Source: Rebecca billardiae RCC1528
Lineage: Eukaryota; Haptophyta
NCBI GenBank assembly: GCA_965240325.2
Contig: OZ251232.1
Location: 2,349,346-2,413,345, forward strand
Direction of reading: 5' to 3'
DNA length: 64,000 nucleotides
Shown here: piece after piece, positions 31,938 to 40,937 of the stretch
Position numbering within the stretch: the stretch's first letter is position 1
Layout: every line of letters starts with the position of its first letter
Made by a program: the position numbers and the translations under genes
Notes under the pieces: generated by a model
What the model saw: the letters and a program-made list of their open reading frames with translations, nothing else
Database searches by the model: none
Told to the model about the DNA's origin: nothing

Positions 31938-34144
31938 GCAGTGCAGCTGGCGAGCCACGACCCGCCGTGGCCGCAGACCGTGGCTTGACTTGACCGAGTC
32001 ATGACGACTCATCAGTCCGGATCGGACGGTCACTGTGTGAGGCCGCGCGGAGCCGCGGAGCGGCCTGCGTGCGCCCTGCACAACCTGCATCTGCTGGATT
32101 CTAGCGCAGTTCTGACGGCGCCGCACTTATCATCGTCACTACGCGCGTTGAATAACCGTAGTCGAGTTTGGCACGCGCCCGCGGGTCATGCCGCTGAGCC
32201 TGAGACTGAGTTCCCGCTGGGTCCGCTGATGAATAATCCGGGCTGCGGCTATCTAATCATCAGACTCGATCGCGCCCGACGACTTATTTGCTTGGCGGCA
32301 GCCGCATCACGTATATACTCCCGGAGACTCGGCGGGTCATTGATCGGCGGCCCCGGATGCCAATTGAATCCCGTGCCTGATGGGAGCAGGCGGCGAGAGT
32401 CGTCGCGTCGTCGTCAAATCGTCGTCATCGTCCGATCAGCATTGCTTCAGATAGATGGCAGCATGACTGGCCTACTGGGCAGTCTGAACCGCGCCAAACT
32501 GTACGAATAACGTCAGTCAAGGGCCCCGGCCTGACCGGTCCGCGCCGCTGGGTCGAACCCGCCGTCATACTCATAGTCATATCAACTACCGGCACCGTCA
32601 ACCGCCGGCGCGTGATGATACTTGATAGCGCAGTGCAATGCGCGGCGCATTCGGACGCGTCGCGCCGGGAGCCTCCCGGGCCGGGGCCGCGCCCGCGGAG
32701 GGCCGAGGGCGCGGGGAGGGCGTATAGCACGGTCATAGAATCGACACAGCAGCAGATCGATATCGCGCCTGCTGATCCGGTAAGTACGTACTCCACGGCC
32801 CTCCGAACAGGGCGACTCGGGCCACTCGGGTAGCGGTAAGTGCGCGGGCCGTCGAGTTGTCATGCGGAGGTGGCGTGTCTGCTTGCCGGTGGCGTTCAAC
32901 CGCTGGCATCCGAGCTCCGCTCTGTGCCCCGCAGCTGGCGCCTCTCGTCGACCCCATGCCGCGCCTACGACCAGCCCGGCGCCTCAGCCTCGACTCGGGC
33001 GCCCGGCCCGGTGTCAAACAGACCGTGAGGGCGCACCGGTGCCTCGGGTGCGCGGCTGAGGTGGGCGCGGCAACCTCGACGAGGAGCGCGCTGCGGGGCG
33101 TTCTCACGCCACGAAATCAAAGCGCCGCCTTCGCACGGCACCTCGACGCCCGCAGCGCCTCGCGCCGCGCGCGCGCCAAGCGCCTGTGTGCGCTGCCCCC
33201 TGCACGGTGAGGTCAGTTGCCAGGTCACTGAGGTGGACGGCGTTCCGGCAGGCCGGGGCCCGCGGGGGTCCGGGCATACCGAAGTACGAGTACGGAGTAC
33301 CGTGGTACCGGAATTTCATTTCGCGCGTCGGTTGGTGCCGGCAACGGAATCTAACGACGAATCTTGCGGTCCTTGCCCTGCACCGGCCTCGCCGGGCCCA
33401 GCAGCGTTCATTATCGCCGGGGTCCCAGTCCGCTGCCAACCGACGCCGTCCCGCCGTCCGAACTCCGAAGGCTCACTCAGTCAATTAGGCCGCCTGGCGG
33501 TTCGCCGGCTAGTTAGTAGGTGGATCAGTAAGATGTTACGGCATCGCGTGGTCAGTCGGTGTGGAATGTCGATGGTAGGCGCCGCGCGCCGTCCGAGCAG
33601 TCAGTCGGACTTGCTGAGCGCTGCCAATCCGGGCCGCGCGCGCGCGGCGCGCGCGCGCGCGGCCCTGGCGTCGCTCGCGGCGGCGGCGGCGCGAGTCAGT
33701 GGTCGAGTGGTCGGCAGTCGAAGGGGTTGTCGCGGGTGCGGTGTGATGAGAGGTGGTTGGTGCGTGGGCGCGGATGCCCACGGCTGATTGGTCGGTCGGT
33801 TGGTCGGGTGGTTGGTGGTCGGTCGCCGTCGGCACGTCCAGAGCCATTCGAGCAGTGCGCGGCGTGCGGCCGTGTGTGTGTGTGTGCGCGCGTGTGCGTG
33901 TGCGTGCGTGCGTGCGTGCGTGCACTCATACGGGCGTGTGCGTGTGGAGCGTGCGTGTGTGTACAGCCGGCGCGGCGGCGGCCAACCGGAGCATGCATGG
34001 GCCGGTCGGCGGCGGCGGCGGCGGCGGCGTCGGGTGGTGTGATGAGACGGGTGATGGATGCTGCTGCGTGGGCACACGGCACGGTGCTGGCGGTGGCGGA
34101 GACGGCGGCGACGGCGACGGCGGCGGCGGCAGTCGGCTGGCGGC
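31938..34144. other. 2.2-kb intergenic region without a recognisable gene
   Basis: Mixed composition with lower GC in 32100-32600. I see only short frames with random-looking translations. There are palindromic GAGTCATGACGACTC (around 31999) and a weak inverted similarity between GTTTGGC-containing stretches near 32168 and 32490. A GT-rich tract lies at 33871-33925. Beyond that I see nothing. Confidence 0.4.
33871..33925. repeat. GT/GTGC microsatellite
   Basis: (GT)n passing into (GC)n and then (GTGC)n over about 55 bp. Confidence 0.85.
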
Positions 34145-34249
34145 TCATGCGAGCGCGGCGGAGGGCTGCGGCGGCTGCTGCGCGGGCGCGCGGCGCGCGC
34201 CGCCGCCGCCGCCCGGCGCGGCGCGCTGCGGCTTCGCGCCCGGCGCGCA

Positions 34250-34280
<31 letters not shown>

Positions 34281-34981
34281 TGCTGCCGCTGCCGCCGCGC
34301 AATCAGCGAGCGCGGACCGAAGTTTGTCTCGCGGTCGTGCAGCCGCGCGACGTCGTCGTACGCGCGCGCGGCGTCCTCCTGCGAGGCGTAGTAGCCGAGG
34401 AAGTGCGTCTTGCTGTCGACCGTGATGCACGCCTTCCACGGCCGCGAGCGCCGCGCGCGCTTGAGCGAGACGCCGCGGTAGATCGACGCGGTGGTGCGCA
34501 GCGGCGCGCACGCGGACGGCGAGGGCGGCGCGCCGCCGTCCTCGTGCCCGCTGCTGCCGCCGTCGTCGTCGTCGGAGGAGCGGCGCGGCGGGCCGAGCGG
34601 CGGGTAGTGGTACCCGTCGACGAAGCGCAGCGCCGGCGACGTGTCGCCCGCGCCCAGCCCGTCGGCCGGCGGCGACGCGTCGCCGGGCGGCGCGTGCGCG
34701 GCGCTCGACGACGCGGGCGGCGGCGGCGCCGCCGCCGCCGAGAGCGCGGCGATCGCGGCGGCGGCGGCGTCGGCGGTGGCGCCGGCGGAGCTGGCGGAGG
34801 CGCCGTCGGGCGCCGATGCCGCGGCGGCGATCACCGCGAGCGCGTGCAGCCCGTCGAACGCCGCGAACGCGAGCGGCGGCGGCGGCGGCCCCGGCCTAAT
34901 TACCGCCGGCGGCGGCGGCGGCGCGCCGAGCGGCGCGTGCGGCTCGCACTCCGCGGCGGCGGCGGCGTGGGCGGCGGACAT
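34145..34981 (-). CDS. Single AP2/ERF-domain transcription factor
   Basis: A 278-aa protein from ATG 34981. The AP2 domain spans about residues 164-222: SIYRGVSLKRARRSRPWKAC, HFLGYYASQEDAARAYDDVA and ETNFG. It keeps the YRGV start, the beta-sheet Arg/Trp DNA contacts and the AAxAYD helix. The N-terminal half is Ala/Pro/Ser-rich with an acidic DDDD patch, and the C terminus has a long Ala run and a Gln/Pro tail, as expected for activation or linker regions. Single-AP2 proteins of this kind bind DNA in the nucleus and are frequent in haptophytes, stramenopiles and plants. Targets are unknown. It is divergent from the CFAP100 gene with about 780 bp between. Confidence 0.88.
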
Positions 34982-35761
34982 GCGGCGAGGGGGTGGTGCC
35001 ACGTGGCCGGGCGGCGGGCGGGCGGGCGCCGTGCGCGTGCCGGGCCGCGGCGGTGCGGCGTGGGCTCGCGGCGCGGGGCCGCGTGCGCTCTGGACCGCGA
35101 AGCAACCGGCGGCCACGTGAAATGAGACCGGCGGCCCCAGCTCGGCGTGCGCTTGGACCAGTGCACAAGCGCTGCACCGTGCGCGCGCGCGTTGTGGCCC
35201 CAACTCGCCAGCTCGAAAGAAGCAAGCACTGGGTGGGTACTGGCTTGCAGCTCGCAGCTCATTGGGCGAGCGCCTGTCCGGTCGGGCCCGGCAGGTTCGC
35301 GCGAAGCTTTCGCTCCGGGCTGCGCCTCGGCACCCTTTTGTGCGCAACGAAGCGCGATTCGGCCCGGCCGATGCGCGACCAATAAGCTCGCGCTGGCGCA
35401 TCTCGGCGCATTATTTGCGCGCCGGCACACCGCTCGCCGGGCGAAGGAGATGCGCTTCCCCGACGGCAACCAAACCTGCTGACGATACCGCCAATGATTC
35501 GAGAGACGCGCTGATCAGTATATGCGCGCGGCTTCAGACTTGCTTCTCTCGCCCAATTGCGGGCGCAAACCTGGGGTCGCAAAACCAGCCTCCCAATAAC
35601 CACATTCAACATCGAAAATCGTTTCGCCGCGGTGAAAACGCCCGCTCGCGTCGGGCGCAATTTTAAAAGAGCCGCGACTTTTGACGAACGGACTTCGCGG
35701 CTTTTTTTCTGGCCGCCATCGTCGTTCGTTCGAGCGGCGGTTACGGCGATCGGGATCCAGC
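34982..35761. promoter_or_regulatory. Divergent intergenic region between AP2 and CFAP100 genes
   Basis: 780 bp with falling GC towards the CFAP100 start, including a poly-T run at about 35702-35708 and AT-richer leader sequence. Likely carries both promoters. No TATA box or RNA gene is evident and the short ORFs have no credible composition. Confidence 0.4.
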
Positions 35762-37631
35762 ATGGCGGGCCGCCATGCGAACCCGTTCACCATGCCCTCC
35801 GACGAGGAGGTGTTTGCGATGCGCGACGAGGAGAAGAAGCGGCGGCAGGAGGTATGCGCGTGTGTGCGCGCGCGCCGCCGCCCGCCGCCGGCGCCCGCAC
35901 CGCTCACGCGCGCGCACCGCGCGCGCACCGCAGGAGCGCGCGGCGCGCATGAGCCAGAAGATCTGGGACAAGGCGGCGCACGGCAAGCAGCGGCTCTCGT
36001 TCAAGCAGGTGATGGGCGCGCTCGAGCTGCCCGCGGAGGACGGCGCGCAGCCCGGCGGCGGCGCCGACGCGCCGGGCGGCGGCGCGGCGGGCAAGCTCAA
36101 CCTCGTCGCCGCCGCGACGCGCGAGCGCCGCCCCGAGAAGGAGAACATGGCCGACTTCATCGCGAAGAAGCGCGAGATGTTCCTCGTGCAGATGGCGCTG
36201 GACACGAAGCGCGCGGAGATCCGGAAGCTGGAGGAGCGCGCGCAGCAGCGCGAGGAGGCGCTCGCCAAGTCCGAGGCCATGCTCGAGGACGACGTGAACC
36301 GCTTCGACGCGTTCCTCAAGCAGAACGACACGGACGCGGTCGAGGCGATGAAGAAGGCCGAGGCGCAGACCAAGCTCAAGGCGGAGAAGGTGCACGAGAT
36401 CAAGAAGCTGAACACGGCGATCACGCAGATCAAGTCGGAGATGTCCAAGTTCGACGAGCAGCTCGAGGACTGCCGCCGCTACCGCGCCTTCCTCGACCGC
36501 CTCACGCCCGAGGAGTGGACGGCCTCGCAGCGCGCCGCCAAGGCGGAGCGGCGGCGCGCGCGGCGCGACGCCGAGCGCAAGCGGCTCGAGGCGATCGCGG
36601 CGGAGGAGGCGGCGGCGAAGGAGGCGGCGCTGGCGGAGGAGGAGGCGCGCGCACACGAGGGCGAGCGCGCGCGCGCCGCCAAGCGCGGCGGCCGCCGCCA
36701 GGCCGCCGAGGCCGAGGAGGCCGCCGTGCGCGCGGCCGAGGAGCGTCGGCGCGCGGTCGTGCCGCGCCGCGTGTCCGACTCCGAGATCGTCGTCGAGGAC
36801 TCGGACGACGAGCTGCCGATGTACTTCGTCGAGCCGGCGCAGCTGCTGGACATCTTCGGCGCGCTGGAGGAGTCCAACCTCTTCCTCATCCAGAACTCGC
36901 AGGAGACCGAGGAGGCGCTCGAGGAGCTGCGGCACAAGTTTGCGTCCACGCAGGCGCTCAAGGAGGCGGAGACGCTCTCACTCACGTCGCAGATCGACGC
37001 GCTGCGCCGCGCGATCCGCGCGGAGGAGGAGAAGGCGCGCGCGCTGGGCGAGCGCGCGTCCAAGTCGACGGGCGTGGCGGCGCAGGACGGCACGCTCGCC
37101 GAGCTCAACGGCAAGGTCGCCGAGGTGTACACCCGCGTCTTTGGCGAGCTCGACCCCAACCTCGTCACGTTGCAGATGCTCACCGCGATCGAGACCAAGC
37201 TCGAGGAGCTGCTGGCGCTGGTGGAGACGATGCCGCCCGAGGAGGTGGAGGCGGCGGAGAAGCTGCGCGAGAAGGAGCGGCGGCAGCGCGTGCGCGAGGA
37301 GAAGCTCGAGATCGCGCGCCGCCAGCAGGAGGAGCGCATCCAGCGCTCGCTGCGCCGCGCGCAGGAGCCGGTGCGCGCCGCCCGCGCGCGCGCGCGCGCG
37401 CCCGCCCGCCGTCGCGCGCGCCCGCCGCCGCGCGCGCGCGGCCGCGGCCGCGCCGCTGACGCGCCGCTCGCGCCGCGCGCGCCGCGCGCGCGCGCGCAGG
37501 TGAAGAAGCGCACCGGCAGGCCCGTGATGAACCGCTCGGCGCCGCTCAACCGGCGGAAGCGCGCGCAGGAGGACGACTCGAACAAGCTCGACGAGGAGGA
37601 CGACGTCAACTTTTACCTCTCGCTCTCGTGA
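35762..37631 (+). CDS. CFAP100: CFAP100/MIA1-type ciliary protein (DUF4200)
   Basis: Exons 35762-35851, 35934-37370 and 37500-37631 give 552 aa. Exon 1 encodes MAGRHANPFTMPSDEEVFAM followed by RDEEKKRRQE, and splicing over an 82-bp GT-AG intron continues it as ERAARMSQKIW. That matches the NPF-MPSDEE start of CFAP100/CCDC37. The DUF4200 coiled coil follows (ADFIAKKREMFLVQMALDTK, about residues 98-117, then KSEAMLEDDVNRFDAFLKQN). The C terminus is VKKRTGRPVMNRSAPL. The last intron (129 bp, GT-AG, Arg/Ala-coding, no stop, divisible by 3) could be retained, adding 43 residues; I splice it because the family has AQxPVKKRTG continuous. Known role: part of the MIA complex regulating inner-arm dynein f in motile cilia. 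Its presence implies a flagellated stage. Confidence 0.87.
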
Positions 37632-37788
37632 GGCTCGGTCGAGCACTCTCAGAGCGCAGTCAGTCAGCATTGGCCGTTCACGTTGCGGGGCCGGCTGCCA
37701 CGGTAGCGCAGGCCTGCGCGCGCTGCTCGGCAGCGCGCGCGTATATCGTCACTCTAGAGGCGTGCGTGTCATATACATCATGATGCAT
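37632..37788. other. Short spacer
   Basis: Spacer between the CFAP100 stop and the MITE-like element. Nothing recognised. Confidence 0.4.
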
Positions 37789-37792
37789 AGTA

Positions 37793-38704
37793 GGCCTGTT
37801 TTATTTCTACGAGAGCCCAAAGGCGACATTCGCCAAAACGCGGTACAATGGCGGCTTGCCCGCTGGTGCGGGCCCCGGAGCTAGTCCGGAGAAGTGATGG
37901 CACGTCATTCGCGCATTCTCGTGTTGAGGCGCTGCGCTGTGGCGAAGGGTGTTGTCAGACATGCTGATTCGCCTTGCCGTGGTGCTTCGCCTTGACACAG
38001 GGGTCACTCGCGGTGCACGGCAGTGTGCACGATGCAGCGGCGGCGAGCGGCGGCAAACCGGCGCTGCAGCTGGAGGCCCTCTGCAAGCTGCAAGCACTCT
38101 GCCTTGGCTGCTGCGTCGCACCCGTGTCAGTTAGCGACCAGTTCACAGCCAGATGGACTGCAATCGCCACCAGCTCTAAACGCTCCGCCGCCACTACCTT
38201 GTCGAGCTTGAGATGCTTCCGTTCGGCGTGCGCTTGCTTGCAGCTTGCTGCCTGCATTTGAACGTGATCGCGGAAGGTTAGTGGGCCGGATGCTCAGGCC
38301 TCCTCGGCGTATAATATTACAAGGTGCGTGCCACGCGCACCCATGACGCGCGGAAAGGCGTGCACACGCGCCCTCGCGCATCTTTCAGGCTGCAGTCTTG
38401 GCCAAGATGATGAGAACAAGCCTGCCAGTGCCGCGCAGGCGCGAGCGCGCGGAGAGTTCTGGGATCCGACCCATGGTGTTGGGTGTACCTCGTGTGCGAC
38501 AACGACGAGGCGGACGAGCGCCGCAACTGGATTCGTGCACTCACCGGTCACCGAGGAGTGCACGAATCGCATTCCTTGCGCACGTGGGGGCCGCCATCGG
38601 CCGTGAGAGGTACACCCAACGGAGCGTGACACCGATTCCCACTGGCGAGCACGGGTTTGTCGCCGTGACATAGTAAATGGAATCTGGTAGAAATAAAACA
38701 GGCC
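37793..38704. mobile_element. 912-bp MITE-like element with 18-bp TIRs
   Basis: GGCCTGTTTTATTTCTAC at 37793-37810 is the exact reverse complement of 38687-38704. AGTA flanks both sides (37789-37792 and 38705-38708), consistent with a 4-bp target-site duplication. The interior has no credible ORF and lower GC than the genes. It contains nested inverted repeats (38478-38490 with 38607-38619, and 38530-38542 with 38556-38568). A non-autonomous DNA transposon is the simplest reading; superfamily is not assigned. Confidence 0.72.
38478..38619. repeat. Nested double hairpin inside the MITE-like element
   Basis: Outer arms TTGGGTGTACCTC (38478-38490) and GAGGTACACCCAA (38607-38619) enclose inner arms GATTCGTGCACTC (38530-38542) and GAGTGCACGAATC (38556-38568). 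All arms are perfect 13-mers. The structure could form a long branched stem in RNA or a cruciform in DNA. Confidence 0.75.
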
Positions 38705-38708
38705 AGTA

Positions 38709-39020
38709 GCAGCAGTAGCTGAGTCGTCGTAGCAGAGTAGCTTATTCAGCCGCGTCGTCGCGTGACTCATGATGATATTCATGAATCGTCATCAGCATAA
38801 GTGAATATATATATATCAGCATTTATTCAGCATATCGTCATATCAATATCATCACGACACTATAGAATCAGTAGTCATGCATATCATCATGACAACGAGC
38901 CAGTCGTCATCAGCAGCAGTCTGTCGATCGTAGTCGTGAGTCGTCGTAGTGATATGCTGACGCCGATGCGCGCTGATCGATGATGCGACTACGAATCCTA
39001 CGACGTATCATACTCCAGCG
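38709..39020. other. AT-richer spacer
   Basis: Spacer rich in short ATCATCA/TCGTC repeats, between the MITE-like element and the 3' end of the fucosyltransferase-like gene. No gene seen. Confidence 0.4.
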
Positions 39021-40937
39021 CTAGGCGGCGTCGGGCGCGGCCGCGCCGGGCGACTCGGGCAGCGCGCAGCGCGAGAGGAGCGCGCGCGCGGCCGCGGCGC
39101 CGGCGACGAGCTCGGCGCAGCCCGCGTCGTCGGGCCGCCCGTTGGTGCGCGCGGCGCAGCGCCCGCGCGCCGCGCAGAGCAGCTTGGGCACGCCGTCAAA
39201 GTAGTCCACGTGCGTGCGCGTCAGCATCGAGCGGCCGAGCGCCGAGAGCGCGTACGACGACTGGTAGTGCGCGCCCACCGTCCACAGCGCGTCCGCGAGC
39301 GAGAGGGCGTACCAGTCGGCGACGGCGCGCGTGGCGGCGCGCGCGTAGGCGCAGGCGAGCGGCGGCGCGCCGGGCGCGCAGCCGCGCGCCGCGCCGCCGC
39401 CCGCCGCCTCGCGCAGCATCGCCTGCTGCGTGGGCGAGTTGTTCAGCCGGCTCACGCCCGTGTGCAGCAGCCCGCCCGCGCCCGACGAGTCGGCCAGCCG
39501 CGGCCCAAACGTCGAGCGGAGTAATGTGAGTAGCTGCGGCGAGTCGGCGGCGACGAAGAGGGCGGGCTCGGCGCAGCGGCTCGCGTTGCTGTCGGCCGCG
39601 CAGCCCGGCGGCGCCGCCGGCAGCCGCGACGGCCAGCGCGCGAGCGTCGAGTGCACGCGCGGCGGCGGCGGCGCGCCCGGCGCCGCCGCGGCGAGCGCGC
39701 ACGCGGCAAAGCGACGCAGCCCGCCAAAGTCGGCGGTGAGCGAGCCGTTGCCGCCGCGGTCGCGGCGGCGCGCGGCGCCGCGCGGCGCGGCGCACGCGTA
39801 CGCGAAGGCGCGCGCCGAGAGCCGGGGCACGCCCTTGTCCAGGCCGCCGCCGGCCGGCTTGGGCTTGGGCTTGGGCTTCGAGTTGGGCTTGGGCTTGGCG
39901 GCGCGCGCGAGCAGGACGAGCCGGCGGCGGCCGGGCGCGGGCGCGGGGCGCGCGGGCGCGTCGCGCGCGCCGCCGCCGAGCTTGCCGCGGTCGAGCATGC
40001 GCACGAACGCGGCCTCCATCCCCGCCCAGCCGCCGCGCGGCCCGCCGTCGAAGAACGCGCCGTGGTCCGCCACGCCCGTGCGCACGTGCAGCGCGCTCAG
40101 CACGCCGGGCGAGCCGGCGGCGCCGCAGCGCGCGGCCGCGGCCGCGCCGCCGAGCGCGGCGCGCACGGCGGCGGCGACGTGTGGCCGCGGCCGCGTGAAG
40201 GCGTGCGCGAGGCAGCGCTCGTACGCCGCGCCCGAGGCCTTGAGCCGCGCGGCCGCGCGGCCGGTGATGCGCGCGTAGCAGTGCGCCGAGCGCACGCTCA
40301 GCCACAGCGGCTCGGCCTCGGCGCCGAGCGACGGCGCGTCGTCCGCCGCCGTCGCGCCGCAGCCGAGATTCAGCGTCGCGCGCTCGCGCATGCCCGCCGC
40401 GCGCCAGCGCGCGGCGAGCGCGTCGCCCGCCGGCCCGCTCAGCGCGTAGTCGACGCCGTCGGGCGCCGCGAAGTGCGCCGCCGGGTCGAAGCGCGGCACC
40501 GGCGCGCCCGCGAGCGCCGCGACGCGCTGCGGCGCCGAGACGTTGATGAAGAGCGCGCGGCGCGTGAGCCACGCGTGCATCGCGACGACCTGCACGGTCT
40601 GCACGGCGTTGCCCACGCCCTGCGCGAACGCGCCCTCCTGGAGCACGAGCACGCGCGCCGGCCCGCCCGCGCGCGCGCGCGCGTGGTTCGCCGCGTACTC
40701 CGCCCAGCGCGCGCCCGCCGCCGTGCCCGGCGCCGCGCACGCCGCGCGCCACGCCGCCGCCTCGCGCTCGAGACGGTCGGCCGCGCAGCCGCCGCCCGCC
40801 GCCGCCGCCGCGGCGCGCGCGAGGAGGAGGGGGAGCAGGAGGAGGAGCGGCGGCGGCGCGCGCGCGAGCCGCGCCGGGCCCAAGGGGCGCCGCACCGCGC
40901 GCCCGCCCGGGCGGGCGCCGACGAGTGGGGGCGCCAT
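39021..40937 (-). CDS. Fucosyltransferase-like (GT37/NodZ-superfamily-like) type II protein
   Basis: A 638-aa protein from ATG 40937. Residues about 28-46 (PPPLLLLLPLLLARAAAAAA) form a signal anchor, giving type II Golgi topology. GAFAQGVGNAVQTVQVVAMH (about 104-123) followed by LTRRALFINVS recalls the GLGNR..... ALLTGRVLLV start of GT37/GT23-type fucosyltransferases. LSALHVRTG (about 285) recalls the HxR-type GDP-fucose motif, and ALFVAADSP (about 455) the AtDs motif before the C-terminal Rossmann half. YALSALGRSMLTRTHVDYF near 560-580 resembles the S.FS..g segment. A Lys-Pro repeat linker (KPKPNSKPKPKPKP) sits near residue 350. Acceptor unknown. The family assignment rests on weak but ordered motifs; another GDP-sugar transferase is possible. 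Confidence 0.6.
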   Translation of the reverse strand: MAPPLVGARPGGRAVRRPLGPARLARAPPPLLLLLPLLLARAAAAAAGGGCAADRLEREAAAWRAACAAPGTAAGARWAEYAANHARARAGGPARVLVLQEGAFAQGVGNAVQTVQVVAMHAWLTRRALFINVSAPQRVAALAGAPVPRFDPAAHFAAPDGVDYALSGPAGDALAARWRAAGMRERATLNLGCGATAADDAPSLGAEAEPLWLSVRSAHCYARITGRAAARLKASGAAYERCLAHAFTRPRPHVAAAVRAALGGAAAAARCGAAGSPGVLSALHVRTGVADHGAFFDGGPRGGWAGMEAAFVRMLDRGKLGGGARDAPARPAPAPGRRRLVLLARAAKPKPNSKPKPKPKPAGGGLDKGVPRLSARAFAYACAAPRGAARRRDRGGNGSLTADFGGLRRFAACALAAAAPGAPPPPRVHSTLARWPSRLPAAPPGCAADSNASRCAEPALFVAADSPQLLTLLRSTFGPRLADSSGAGGLLHTGVSRLNNSPTQQAMLREAAGGGAARGCAPGAPPLACAYARAATRAVADWYALSLADALWTVGAHYQSSYALSALGRSMLTRTHVDYFDGVPKLLCAARGRCAARTNGRPDDAGCAELVAGAAAARALLSRCALPESPGAAAPDAA

